A stretch of 49,266 nucleotides of DNA from Chrysophaeum taylorii (GCA_029834535.1 JAQMWT010000153.1:1-49266); one strand, 5' to 3'; positions 1 to 9,287 are shown, numbered from the stretch's first letter. Notes: generated by a model not told the origin, from the sequence alone. A program made the numbers and translations.

Positions 1-13
1 CTAAGTGCGTTGT

Positions 14-238
14 TCAGGGGGAATTTCCCAGCTCCTGCACAACGTTGTCTTGTCCAACTTCTTCCTTGTAGAATTTTAACTTCATCGCTTCGTTTGTCCT
101 TGACATGCTCAGGAGCCTGCGGCAGTGGTGCACCTCGGCATCGCGCGGCGCATCTTTCCATGGCACATCGAACTTTTTCTCGTATTTTAGTTTCACTTCC
201 GGGTGGCTTTGTTGATCCTCTCGCCTTTGACACGACAC
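14..238 (-). pseudogene. pol linker between methyltransferase and RT (element A)
   Basis: An open frame of 74 residues includes the motif KYEKKFDVPWKDA. The same motif (KYEEKFDVPWKDA) occurs in element B at about 15830-15880, just before its reverse transcriptase fingers. This places the edge of the window shortly before the RT of element A and shows that the methyltransferase is followed by RT here as in B. Its function is unknown. The frame opens with a short segment rich in charged residues and has no known domain. Confidence 0.55.
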
Positions 239-544
239 CGGCTCGCTCTTATCTTCGGTTCCCGATCTCGCTCAGGATCTGGCGGAACGTCTAAATTTGT
301 TGTCGGGGGGGCCAGCAGAAGAAAAGCATGAGACGTCCCCCCGGCTCATCTGTTGCAGGCGGAATCAACGGTACCTCTGGAGGTTTCCATTTGTGTGTCT
401 TGAAGATCATCAGTCGACACCCATCTTTCACGTGTGCGCGTGTTTAACACGGAAACTTGTACGTGACGAAGGGTGGTTCGTCAATTTGTAAATAATATCA
501 AACGGTCGGTCTGCAGGACTCAACCCGCTGCGGCAAAGCTTCGC

Positions 545-1500
545 CGCTCAGGTGAATTCCTTGGTCACAGAGTTGTGCAGATCGACATTAATAAGGCCAT
601 CGTGTCAGGTGGCACGACGGACGCTAAAGTGTTTCAACGGGTCGTCCTGGAGAAGCCGGCCCAATCAAAATCAGGGGGATCGTCAGCAACTCCGAGTCAT
701 TGCCAGATTCAGATCTGTAATCGGAACGGTGCGGTCCTACGCGAAGCGGGACACGCGCAACGGTATAAGCTGCGTCTATCGCGGCTCGTGATGATCCTAA
801 ATTGTTCATCTGAAGTAAATGTCGTTCGTCGGCGTAGCCAAGTGCTGCGGCGAACTCTGCTGCATATTCTTGCAATTCTTTGGAACTGCGCGCAAATGGA
901 GCGGATGGCTGGAAACCAACAATCGCACGCGACAGCTCATCAAACTGGGAGTTATGTCGTAAAAATTGACGACGTAAAAAAATGTAATGGTGCAAACGTG
1001 CAAAAAACGTAAGAAATAATCGAAGCCTCCTGCTCTATCAACCACATGAAGAAACCAGCCATCTTGCATAATTTCATCGTCAGTGGGTAGCGGTGACTCC
1101 CTTCCCAACATCTCTGGAAGTCAAGTTGCACAGAGCGGAGTGTACGCAGGGTGGCGACGCGACACACATCGACGACGACCATTCCGCGTAGGGTAAATAA
1201 GATTCGATCAACCGTAAGGGTTGTAACATGCGACCACACTATGTTTGCTGCACCACAGGAATATTCGGAAAGTTCTTGTTGGATCTGGTTTGGCGTTGTC
1301 CGACGCATCGATTGCTAGCACGACATCGAAACGACGCCCCACACGTTTCGTTGGCTCGTTGGAGACCTAAAGTACTGCCTCCGGCTCCACTGAACAGCAT
1401 CACCACCTTGCGATAAATGATTGGAAGCCATTGAACCTTTTCATAACGGCGGCGGATCTCCGCTTCGGTGATCTCGCGGCATTCTTTTCATCTTTTCTGA
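545..1500 (-). pseudogene. retroelement cytosine-C5 DNA methyltransferase module (copy A), frameshifted
   Basis: Members of this family transfer a methyl group from S-adenosylmethionine to cytosine C5. On the minus strand a lead-in motif (RRRYEKVQWLP) is followed by motif I FSGAGG (1377-1394), which binds AdoMet, then by motif IV with the catalytic P-P-C (1146-1154). Further downstream come a motif VIII-like R-x-R-L-L-V-S-S-H-P block, and HLLQMNNLGSSR, also present in element B. Single-base shifts after motif I and after motif IV break the frame. The downstream part aligns with motif IX/X of copy B1 only weakly. The module sits between protease remnant and RT linker, exactly as in element B. 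Confidence 0.65.
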
Positions 1501-1713
1501 CCTTCGAGCGAAATCGTCGCTTGCCTTCGGGTCGTTTGAGGGTGGACTTGTTCGTCATACGGTCATAGCGTCCTTCTGCACCGTTCTCAGCAGCATCGGC
1601 GGGGAGATTCGGTCGCATCGCGTCAAGTGACTAGCGACAGAAACGGTGAAAGAAAGGTTCCCCTTGTCGTATCCTTCTTCAATTCTTTCGTAAGTTCGTT
1701 GATCGTAAGACGT

Positions 1714-2200
1714 TCAACTCTCGTACCTAACGATAGTCACCAATCGCAAGGGCTTCGCCTTGAGTGACGATCGTCGGCACTTCTTCCGTGGCAGTAACTG
1801 CCACCCGAGCAGCGGACCGTCGCGCTCTTCGCAAGAAGGACACATTCCTTCGACAACTCCCAACTGCTCGTTCTCAGCAAACGTAGCGACGAAACCTGTC
1901 CTTTTTCCATAGGCTTCGACAAAATACCCGTAGATTGTACTGTTCGCCCGGGCTCGATTTGAATCGTGCGCGCGGCATAAGCGATTTACTTCTCGCGCGT
2001 AGCGAAAGCGACCCGAAGGGCGATCCAACGATAGATCGTCGTCGTATTCAACCCTGATCCGTACAGCTTGCGCTTAATCGGAAGTTCGCCTTCATCGAAA
2101 ATCAACTGATCTTTGGTCAACTTTTTTTACCATTTCTCGGCAAATATAAGAAACATCTGCCATTCCATCGACACCAATGGTCGTCGGAATTTCGGTCCGT
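1714..2200 (-). pseudogene. retropepsin-like protease remnant (element A)
   Basis: The minus-strand sequence at 2184-2131 reads VDGMADVSYICREM. It matches FDGMADVTYICRDL of element B and occupies the position of the retropepsin active-site loop, where D-S/T-G-A is usual. The following flap region and the LLGRD-like second half seen in B are missing or unrecognisable in A, so about half of the protease is lost. Downstream, a stretch equivalent to B 14020-14100 (motif IEPGRT) can still be aligned in another frame. The protein cannot work as an enzyme in this copy. Confidence 0.5.
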
Positions 2201-3307
2201 CACGATTCCTGTAGATGTGACAGGCTATAAACGTTAAAGTACCCGTATCTAAGCAACTGAGGGTACTCAAAAGATCTTCGATCGTCTTGCCATCTCGCGG
2301 CGTCAGCGAAGTGTGAGCACATCGGGCTCTGATTCGCTCGTCTCCGGGGTTGGGCATCGATACCGCGGCTTGAGCTTTCGTATTATCTGTTGTTGGCGTC
2401 TTCGCCATAATGCTCGCGGAAGCCTCTTTATCTGGCGGCTTTCGCTCTTCCTCCAAGACAATCTCAGAGGGAATCCCGTGCTGGTAGGGGATCCTGGTCT
2501 TCGCAGTTCACGGAAGCAAAGGACCCCTCCCATAAATCATTCATTTCGTCTTTCCAGAATGCATCTGTAAATTCATTCGTCGCCTGCTGATCCTCATCAG
2601 CATCGGCGATCGGTTCCGTGTCAGCTGCGGTTTTGAGTCTGCAGCTGCGCGGTTGTTCTGGTGGCTTCTTCAGCAAGAAATTCTGAGCTTTCGTCCACCA
2701 ATCCTGCAGGTTCCACGTCTGCTCGTCTTCGTCACACTCGAGAACGCTGCAAATCATTCTTCATAAAATCTATCCTTTTCTTCCGGCGGCGTATCCGTGT
2801 CTCGACCGTAGTAATCGAAACCGTTTCGGGGGGTCCGCAGGAAAGATGGCGTCGTCCCCGACGTCAACTCTGTATAAAATCGTCCGTCTGCAATACTCGC
2901 GCTGGTCATCGTCTCTTCAGTCGAATGCGCGCACGAGCTATCACTGCAGAAATTCATGTCTGGCTCACAGCCCGTTCGGTCGCGTCGTCGGCGGTCGTCT
3001 CTGGAGGGTCCAAAGATAAGCCGATGGCATCGAGGGCTTCCTCATCAAAAATAAACGGTGGGTCGTCCATGGACGACTCGTCAAATAACGTTAACGCAGA
3101 CACTGGTTCACAGAGTGTAGCTTCTTCATCTTCCGAATCTGAATCGCCTTCCCAGTATCGTGTAGCTTCAAGTTCCTCGCTCGAATCTTCGAGCTCATCG
3201 CTCGACATCTGCTCATAAATCTGTGCCAAAGACCGACGATTGGTCAGCACGTCGTTGGTGGCTCGTCCATCGTGGGCGAGCAAGATCTTCGAATGCGGCC
3301 GCGGCAA
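2200..3307 (-). pseudogene. acidic Gag-Pol linker (element A)
   Basis: Three overlapping minus-strand frames (3307-2954, 2757-2464, 2456-2127) are rich in Asp, Glu and Ser and align piecewise with B 12202-13594. Shared landmarks are D/E-EALDAIGLSL against D-AALDAMSLYL, LKKPPE against AKKPPE, and DTGTLTFIACHIYR against DPGTLTFMPCQVYR just before the protease. No known domain is recognised. The conservation between two otherwise decayed elements suggests a real function, perhaps as a spacer or an interaction segment of the polyprotein. It is broken here by frameshifts. Confidence 0.5.
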
Positions 3308-3661
3308 GGGCGTCGGCTGCGTCGTCGGTGCGGGTGTCCATGTTCGGGTACCCCGTCACTCCTAATGGTAACTGTTGACCGCAAGGGGTCGTAAATGCGA
3401 ACGTTGCAGACGACTGTCCCGAGTCTTCTCGGTAACGACCATCGTCCGAATCTCGATCGCGAGATCTTCGTCGCCGGCGGCGGCGTGAATGTCGGCTGGA
3501 GCTCCTTCTATCTTTCCGTCGGCGCTGGCACGAGCTACTACGGCTCTTGTCGTGGCGTCGGGGGCTCCGGCTATCTCGACGGCCTGTTCGTGTCGAAGAC
3601 GATCGGCCGCGTCTATCTGTTAAGTGCTGCACGGTACTCATAACCGTGGTTAGCTGCGTGC

Positions 3662-4466
3662 TCATATCATTGAGTCTACTCTGAATATCGTGAGCAGCGC
3701 TCGAACCGAAGGTGGCATTAGAACTACCGTCGTCACGCGAATGATTATCTTTCCTTTGTCGCTCTCCCATCGTCCTCGCGATATGGGCTTTCTGCCGTCT
3801 GGGATGTATTTGCACATCGCTACATAATAGTCGTCGGGCTCGCGGTTGCAAATGACGCGGTTCCCGTGTTCGTCTTTGTCGTGGGTCGCTAAGAAAACCC
3901 ACAGTCCTGGCACGTCCTCCTCGAACCACTTTTTCGGATTCTCTTCGAGGCGTAAGGCTTCATATTTCGTCGTCTTTTCTTTCGTTCCCGAGACGAGAGC
4001 TCGTCCTCCGCGTCCAGGCGGCGGCTTCTGCGGCTTCCCGCTCGAGGGGTTCATCGAGTTTCGGCTGTTCTTCTCCGCCATGGCTGTTGCGAAGTCGTTT
4101 TCGAGCCGCGTAATCAGCGACAACGTAGACGTAAACGTCTTATACGTCATCGGGTGTCCGCTGCGCATCGTTCGCACGCGGGATTTCAATTCGCTGGACT
4201 CAGTCCACGTATCAAGTAAGAGATGATCTCCACGTCGTTGAGATCGCGGTGGCCACGGAACAGTATGCCATGGCTTCTTGCTGAAATTTAATGCAATATG
4301 TATGCACGTGACGTTCTCCAGAGCGTTTCGGAACGGTCGCTTGGGTCGTGCATTGTAACTTTCGTAATGATTCCTCTGCCGTCACCGGCAGCGGACAACT
4401 CTCTCGGAAATATTTCAAAATCTTGAGGCAATACTTCTCGTTCAATCGTCGTATCCGTCGTACCAC
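3662..4466 (-). pseudogene. Gag C-terminal part with unusual Cys motif (element A), frameshifted
   Basis: Two minus-strand frames continue the Gag of 5560-4442. The first (4466-4212) aligns with the helical capsid-like segment of B (RRLNEKYCLKILKYFR against RRLNYTYMQRILEYFR). The second (4189-3662) contains YYVAMCKYIPDGRKP, matching YYKAMYARVKGGRQP of B. Between them, in a third frame near 3898-3919, lies a C-x2-C-G-F motif equivalent to C-K-H-C-G-F in B. The shift that separates it from the downstream Cys is a decay mutation. This looks like a small metal-binding domain in place of a normal CCHC zinc knuckle. Confidence 0.5.
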
Positions 4467-5560
4467 GGAACCGTACTCCTCATCGTCGATATCCCGACAT
4501 AAATAGAAGACGCTGGGTGATCGAGGTCTTTACACAGGTCTTCATATTTCTTTAAGTGTTCTCGAAAAATCGGTGCGACCGTGTCGCGCAGGGTCGCAGG
4601 AAGCAGATATCGGAATTTCTCCAAGCTGAAATGGTCTTCGGCTAATGTACGCATCACCGCACCCGCATCTAAATCGAACTGATCCTGATCGCGTCCATCG
4701 AGAACCAGTTTAAAAGTTTCGGTTTTTAATCCAGAGGTTGATCGCCGCTCCTTGTTGCGATCGTGTTTAGCTAACGCGCTCGCGAGTCGATCCGTAAAAC
4801 CCATCAAGAACTCCTGGGTGTCGATCTTTCCGGTTCCGCGCGTCTCCTCCTTTTCTCCGTCATCATCGTCTTCATAGCGCGGCTTTCTAGCTTTCGCGCG
4901 TGATCGTGTAGTCGGCGGCTCTTCCTCAGCTCGGGACTCCGGGCTGCTCGCTCGCCTTGATCGACTCGGCGTACGTAACTCGTCTCTTTCACGGGTCAAC
5001 GAGCTTATTTGTTCCTGAAAGGCGTCCGTTCGAGCGTTGGCCCGGCGCAGTTGCTCTTTTAATTCTTCGTTCTCCTTCCGTTGTAGCCGTTCTTTTCGTT
5101 CGTTCTCTTCCCCTCTTTCACGGGTCAACGAGCTTATTTGTCCCTGGAAGGCGTCCGTTCGAGCGTTGGCCCGGCGCAGTTGCTCTTTTAATTCTTCGTT
5201 CTCCTTCCGTTGTAGCCGTTCTTTTCGTTCGTTCTCTTCCCCTATTTGTTTTAAAAGTCGTTCTTGCGCGCGTTCGTTCTCTTTGCGTAATGCTCGCAAG
5301 TGAGCTTCGTAGAACTCATCCATTTTCGTTGCATCCGGGGGTTCTGCACGCGTTGACGGAGCTGTCGATCGTCCTCCCGCCGGTCTCTCCGTGGGCTTGC
5401 CGTCGTTGTAGTTTAGCTCTTCTTCCTCGTCAACTTCTGTATCGTGCTCTTCTTCATCATCATCATTATCATCATCGTCATTCCGCTCGTTCGTCTCATC
5501 CTGACGGCTTGGCGGTTCTTCATATCGTAGCTGCTCGACGGCAGCATCATCGTCTTCCAT
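4442..5560 (-). CDS. Gag-like acidic coiled-coil protein, N-terminal part (element A)
   Basis: Retroelement Gag forms the particle that packages element RNA. The frame is open upstream to 5668, but the first ATG is at 5560 and the homologous Gag of element B also begins with Met just after a G-R-L-E-R-A motif, so I choose 5560. Order: a very acidic head of D/E runs; a 2 x 43-residue tandem coiled-coil repeat (KENEELKEQLRRANARTDAF in each unit); a basic, Ser-rich hinge; then a capsid-like segment (FKLVLDGRDQDQFDLDAGAV) matching FKLKVEDRDQKQFDLDAAAV of B. The frame ends early through a frameshift at about 4450-4500 and continues in 4466-4212. Confidence 0.65.
   Translation of the reverse strand: MEDDDAAVEQLRYEEPPSRQDETNERNDDDDNDDDEEEHDTEVDEEEELNYNDGKPTERPAGGRSTAPSTRAEPPDATKMDEFYEAHLRALRKENERAQERLLKQIGEENERKERLQRKENEELKEQLRRANARTDAFQGQISSLTRERGEENERKERLQRKENEELKEQLRRANARTDAFQEQISSLTRERDELRTPSRSRRASSPESRAEEEPPTTRSRAKARKPRYEDDDDGEKEETRGTGKIDTQEFLMGFTDRLASALAKHDRNKERRSTSGLKTETFKLVLDGRDQDQFDLDAGAVMRTLAEDHFSLEKFRYLLPATLRDTVAPIFREHLKKYEDLCKDLDHPASSIYVGISTMRSTVPWYDGYDD
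4985..5242 (-). repeat. 129-bp tandem duplication in the Gag coiled coil
   Basis: Two nearly identical units of 129 bp (period measured between 4985 and 5114) lie head to tail and encode two 43-residue heptad-rich blocks. The period is a multiple of three, so the frame is kept. Only a few substitutions separate the units, so the duplication is younger than the split between elements A and B, whose coiled coil shows no such repeat. Confidence 0.8.
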
Positions 5561-5651
5561 ATCGGCTCTGGCTCGTTCTAGTCGGCCGAGATCAGAGCGG
5601 GTCCAAAATGGTTGAGTCGTCGTCGTTCTCGTGCTCCTTCGGCTCGGAACT

Positions 5652-6200
5652 CTAATCGTCCACGACACGCGTAATATCGTCGTTGCGTGCGTCTTCCACC
5701 GACAAATCTATCCGTACGGTGGGCGGCAGAACTCGTCTCTGCCCGGCAAACAATGCCTTATCCGTGAGTTGCGATCTCACTCCGCTCGCCTGCGGCAGCG
5801 GTACCCGGGTTGCGCGTCGGTTAGCACCAAATCGCGCGTCGTCACTTCCGACGACAAACGTATCCGGCCGGGGAACTTTCCCACGGCAATGGTCCTTCTG
5901 GAATTCCTTGTCGGCGCGCTTGATCAGGGCGCGCACGGCTTGTCCGGACCGTGTAGAGAATGCAAGATGCACTAGTTCGTTGCGACCGATATAGTCGCTC
6001 GAATCTCGTATTCCTCCACCACCTGTGGCGTAAGGAGAATTTTAGGGGCTACCTGGCGTGCCTTCGAATCCTGGCTCGCCGATCGCGTCCGTGCCCTTGG
6101 TGGGATCACTGGACGAGGATGGCCGTTCTCCCGCCACGCGACCACAAACAACTCCTGCGCCTGGTCCTCTCAACTTGAGGATCGGTTGTTGCTTTATGAT
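5652..6200 (-). other. leader region upstream of Gag (element A)
   Basis: This non-coding-looking stretch is homologous to 9640-9920 of element B. Shared landmarks, read in element orientation, are a CCTCAAGTT box followed by GAGTTGTTTGTGGT, and further on a block CGCGCCCTGATCAAGCGCG (about 5922-5942 here, 9878-9898 in B). Such a block between LTR and gag usually holds the primer-binding and packaging signals, but I could not define a tRNA-complementary site. A 107-residue minus frame (5972-5652) is open across it but lacks a B counterpart and is probably not translated. Confidence 0.4.
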
Positions 6201-6251
6201 CAAGGATAATCGAAATCAGAAATCAGGGTGACACATGTCACGGAAAAGGAA

Positions 6252-6281
6252 GATGATGTCAGAGAAAACTCTGACATCATC
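6252..6281. repeat. perfect 13-bp inverted repeat with 4-nt loop
   Basis: The arms GATGATGTCAGAG and CTCTGACATCATC are perfect reverse complements and enclose AAAA. The hairpin lies just outside the leader of element A, near where its 5' LTR should end. It could be an LTR-terminal structure or a transcription-stop hairpin; the sequence does not decide between them. Confidence 0.8.
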
Positions 6282-6557
6282 GGAACGGAGTAGGGTGCCC
6301 CTGATGAGGGGGGGCCCTAGAAGAGGGGTAAGCCTTAGGAGGCGGGAGTTGCCGCCACAACACCCCTCCAGGCACAAGATGTTGGCGAGCTAGAGGGGCA
6401 ACAGCATGTGAGGTAGTTCGTAAGTCGGCTAGTAGGCGAGATCCTCCATCCACCACGCAAGAGTATGTTGCGGGGAAATTGGGGATACTAGTATGTATAT
6501 TTGGCGTGAGCCACCACGCCGAACTACTAGTACTCGGCAGCCACCCACCCTCCCTAA
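6282..6557. other. gene-free stretch, possible LTR of element A
   Basis: No frame here resembles a protein. The position directly upstream of the element A leader is where its 5' LTR is expected, but no second copy lies in the window to prove it. The DNA is G-rich near 6305-6345 and ends at the MITE. Confidence 0.3.
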
Positions 6558-6902
6558 TAGGGTCGGATAAGAAAACGAGACTAGCCCGCGCCGCAACGAC
6601 GGGTCCTACAACGCGTGGGCTTTTTCCTTTTTTTGCGTGAGGGAACGAAAGGATGCCGACTTCACTATGGGGACTAGTTCCATCGCGACGATCTCGCGGT
6701 GTGGCGGCACATACTGCTTGAGTACAAATGAACATAGCTCAGCGATCCGTTGAGTATGTCTTTAAATGTCGACTTCTAAGAGGGGGAGGTGTGTGTGGGG
6801 AGCATGAAGGATGTGGGTGGGTTTGTGGGGTATGAGGGAGTATGCCTTAGTACAAACTGAAACATAGTTAACGGCTCGTACGAACTTTCTTATCCGACCC
6901 TG
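6558..6902. mobile_element. MITE copy 1, carrying a nested insert
   Basis: The ends AGGGTCGGATAAG and CTTATCCGACCCT form terminal inverted repeats. Apart from a nested insert at 6761-6846 the sequence is almost identical to the 259-bp copy at 45911-46169. The flanks TCCCTAA and TCCCTAT look like a degraded 7-bp target-site duplication. It encodes no transposase. The right end lies about 140 bp before the start codon of the reductase-like gene, so it may have supplied part of that gene's upstream region. Confidence 0.8.
6761..6846. mobile_element. 77-bp insertion nested in the MITE, with 9-bp target duplication
   Basis: Comparison with the uninterrupted MITE copy shows an exact insertion. GAGTATGTC (6752-6760) and GAGTATGCC (6838-6846) flank 77 bp that begin TTTAAATGTCGAC. 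The first 50 bp match, inverted, the repeats at 25425-25475, so this is one copy of a short dispersed family. Confidence 0.7.
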
Positions 6903-7041
6903 TCCCTATGTACTTCTTTCCAAGACAGTAGTGTCGCCCAGAACATCCGTCACCGTTTCCATGACAATTACCCTCACATGCACAACGCCGTCGATGTGGT
7001 CGTTTCCGTTTTCGTCGAAGCGGTCTCAGTTTGTCGAGCGG

Positions 7042-7932
7042 ATGGGGTTCCACGCGAAAATCGCAAAAGGGAACCGGGCGTCCGAGGCGGCGACGGCGGA
7101 GGGGCTACGGCTCGCGCTCGCGAAAAAGTTTCGGCTCATCGTGGTCAATGCCGACGCGGCACTGAGCGCCGGGACGGTGCTGAATCCGCAGCGCAAGCTG
7201 CCGACGGCTTCGGCTGTGGTAAAGCGGGGCCAGGTGATGGTCATCGCGCGGCTTGGGGTCGAGTGCCACGAGCGGCCGGTCGCGGAGGCGACGGCGATGC
7301 TCGATGCGATGGGATTGGACTACGTGGACGGACTCGCAGTTCCTTGGCCAAAGACAAAGTGCGTCCAGGCGCGTGTCTTTGGCGAGACGTGGGCGCGACT
7401 CGGCGAACTCGTCGAGAGCGGCCGCGTGCGCGCGCTCGGCGCCGACCACCTTGAGATTGGGCAGCTCGAACGGCTCGTCGAGGCGCCGGCTTTCGAGCTC
7501 GCGACGGTCTCGACGATCGAGCCACAAAAGCGCACCGTGACCTGGTGTCACGGACGCGGCGTCGAGGTCATCGCGCTCCTCGTATCCCCTTCGAAGTGGA
7601 CCGACGCCGAGCAGGACGTGATACGGCGCGTTTCGATCGAACGCCACGTCGACGAAGGCCTTGTTGCTATTCGCTGGGCGATCCAGCGCGGTCTCATCGT
7701 CTGCCCCGACTTTGGAGAGTACGTTGACGCCGGCGCCTACCTCAAATCCGCCGACGAGTACCAATCCTGGCTCAATGACTTCCAGCTCGTCCTAAGCACC
7801 GCGACGAAGCATATCCATTCGCCGGCCGAGGAGGCCCGCGTCCACCTCCCCCCGGAGACTATGGCCCTCCTCGCCACCCTCGATCGGGAGACGAACGCCG
7901 CGAACGCGCGATTCGACGTTTTTATGTCTTGA
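7042..7932 (+). CDS. aldo/keto reductase-like protein, probably catalytically inactive
   Basis: The 296-residue protein follows the aldo/keto reductase (AKR) barrel. It has LGLDYVDLYLIHWP-like sequence (MGLDYVDGLAVPWP), then TWARLGELVESGRVRALGAD, which matches the conserved T-W-x-x-L-E-x-L-x-x-x-G-K-x-R-x-I-G-V segment, and a CHGRGVEVIAL strand. AKRs reduce carbonyls with NADPH using Asp, Tyr, Lys and His. Here the HWP histidine is Pro and the D-T-A-x-x-Y-G-N-E segment is not preserved. The protein is therefore either a non-enzymatic paralogue or degenerate. The frame is open from 6931, but I choose the ATG at 7042 because the upstream part is next to the MITE and unlike AKRs. It converges on the aminotransferase gene. 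Confidence 0.6.
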   Translation: MGFHAKIAKGNRASEAATAEGLRLALAKKFRLIVVNADAALSAGTVLNPQRKLPTASAVVKRGQVMVIARLGVECHERPVAEATAMLDAMGLDYVDGLAVPWPKTKCVQARVFGETWARLGELVESGRVRALGADHLEIGQLERLVEAPAFELATVSTIEPQKRTVTWCHGRGVEVIALLVSPSKWTDAEQDVIRRVSIERHVDEGLVAIRWAIQRGLIVCPDFGEYVDAGAYLKSADEYQSWLNDFQLVLSTATKHIHSPAEEARVHLPPETMALLATLDRETNAANARFDVFMS

Positions 7933-8027
7933 GGGGGGGGGCAACAGCCAGCACGGTAAAACAAACAAACAAACAAACAACCAACCTAGGTGGGGCAGGC
8001 GCTGTTCGTTCGCCGTCATCATCATCA
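7933..8027. repeat. (CAAA)n spacer between convergent genes
   Basis: The 95 bp between the stop codons of the reductase-like gene and the aminotransferase contain a poly-G run and a (CAAA)6-like microsatellite at about 7957-7983. Both transcripts must terminate within or beyond each other here. Confidence 0.8.
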
Positions 8028-9272
8028 TCATCGAATGGTCTCCTCCCCCACAATAGTGCGGAGGCCGACCGAGAGGCGTCGCGCCGCCTCTCGTACGTCG
8101 TCGATCGGGAGGTTGGCGTAGCAGACGCGGATGGTGCCCGGGGCGCCGCAGGCCGAGCCCGGAACCGTCGCAACTCCAAACTCGGTGATTAAACGCTCGG
8201 CGATTCTCTCGTCGTCTGGCGCGCCATCCGGCAGCGATCCCAGTAGGTAGATCGCGCCGCTTCCACCTCGAACGCTCGAAACTCCAAGCGCGTCAACCAA
8301 GGCATCCCGAACGAGGCGTTTTGGCTCCTCCAACGTCAGCAGTTTGCGCGATACCCAGGGCCTTCCCGCCGCCTCGAGCGCGCCGAGGGCAACGAGCTGC
8401 GAGGCCGCCGTCGGGCAAATCACCACCGTATCCTGGACCTTGAGGATCTCGGGACCGAGGGCCGGTGGGTAGGCGAGGTAGCCGACGCGCCAGCCCATCA
8501 TCCCAAAGGCCTTGGAGAACGAGAAAATGTTGACGACGTGGTCGCCCTCGATCACGTCGTGCGGGAGCCCCCACGCGAAGTGCTCGTACGTATTGTCTAG
8601 GACCAACCAAGCTCCGCGCCGCGCGCACAAGTCGCTTACGGCCTCGAGAATTTCGCGCGGGATCGTCACACCCGTCGGATTCCCCGGGTTGACGAGCGTC
8701 ACCATGCGCGCCGGGTCCTCCCGGTCGAAGGCTTCGCGCTCGAGAGCGGCGACGTCCGGCAAGAGCTCTGGTGTCGTCGACGCGAAGATCGGCTCGCAAC
8801 CCGTCATCTGGAGGGCCATAAGGTGGTTAAAGTAGTACGGTGTCAGCAATGCCGCGCGGTCGCCGCTGTCGAGCAGCGCGATAACGAGATTCGCGTACGC
8901 TTGGTTTGCCCCGGCCGTCACCATGATTTCCGACCGCGAGAGTCCGTTCTCGTCGCGAATCTTTCGCCGGAGGGCCTCCCGCAACGCGGGAAGCCCCTCG
9001 GCGGGCTGATACGCGTGCGACGACGACAGACCGGCAGCGCACGCAGCGATGGCATCTGCGGGCGGCTCCCAGTGCACGATGCCCTGCGCGAGCGACAGTA
9101 CGTCGCTCTTCCCCTCCATCAGCTCCTTCATGCGGACGATCACTGGTGGCTCGGTGCGCAAAACGCGCCCCGACACCGACAGCTGACGACACCTGACACC
9201 CCGCGCCGGCCGAGCCCACAGCCGGATCATCAAGGCGGTCAAGCTCAGAATATCCTTCCTCACGCTCAACAT
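8028..9272 (-). CDS. class I/II PLP-dependent aminotransferase, probably organelle-targeted
   Basis: The 414-residue protein has the fold type I aminotransferase landmarks: LSLAQGIVHWEPP near residue 58, an AYQPAEGLPALREAL segment, the NPGNPTG motif at about 195-201, DNTYEH at about 226, and SFSKAFGMMGWRVGY with the Schiff-base lysine at about 254. It moves an amino group between an amino acid and a 2-oxo acid; the substrate (aspartate, aromatic or kynurenine type) cannot be told from sequence. The first 35-40 residues are basic and hydroxylated without acidic stretches, which suits a mitochondrial presequence. The ATG at 9272 is the first in frame. No intron is evident. It converges with the reductase-like gene. 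Confidence 0.85.
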   Translation of the reverse strand: MLSVRKDILSLTALMIRLWARPARGVRCRQLSVSGRVLRTEPPVIVRMKELMEGKSDVLSLAQGIVHWEPPADAIAACAAGLSSSHAYQPAEGLPALREALRRKIRDENGLSRSEIMVTAGANQAYANLVIALLDSGDRAALLTPYYFNHLMALQMTGCEPIFASTTPELLPDVAALEREAFDREDPARMVTLVNPGNPTGVTIPREILEAVSDLCARRGAWLVLDNTYEHFAWGLPHDVIEGDHVVNIFSFSKAFGMMGWRVGYLAYPPALGPEILKVQDTVVICPTAASQLVALGALEAAGRPWVSRKLLTLEEPKRLVRDALVDALGVSSVRGGSGAIYLLGSLPDGAPDDERIAERLITEFGVATVPGSACGAPGTIRVCYANLPIDDVREAARRLSVGLRTIVGEETIR

Positions 9273-9287
9273 ACACCACCAGCAGGT

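Larger units (their letters stand above)
1..6281 (-). mobile_element. Ty3/gypsy-like element A with methyltransferase module, left-truncated
   Basis: Read on the minus strand the order is leader (about 6200-5650), acidic coiled-coil Gag (5560-3662), acidic linker (3307-2200), protease remnant (2190-1714), cytosine methyltransferase module (1500-545) and the linker that precedes reverse transcriptase (238-14). RT, RNase H and integrase would lie beyond the left edge. Every block has a recognisable counterpart in the same order in element B on the plus strand (9.64-19.7 kb), so the two are diverged members of one family. Frameshifts in Gag, protease and methyltransferase show that A is dead. 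LTR boundaries could not be fixed. Confidence 0.75.

Noticed and set aside
6931..7041. Upstream extension of the reductase-like gene
   Set aside because: The 37 extra residues do not resemble an AKR N-terminus and start 29 bp from the MITE; the ATG at 7042 is preferred.
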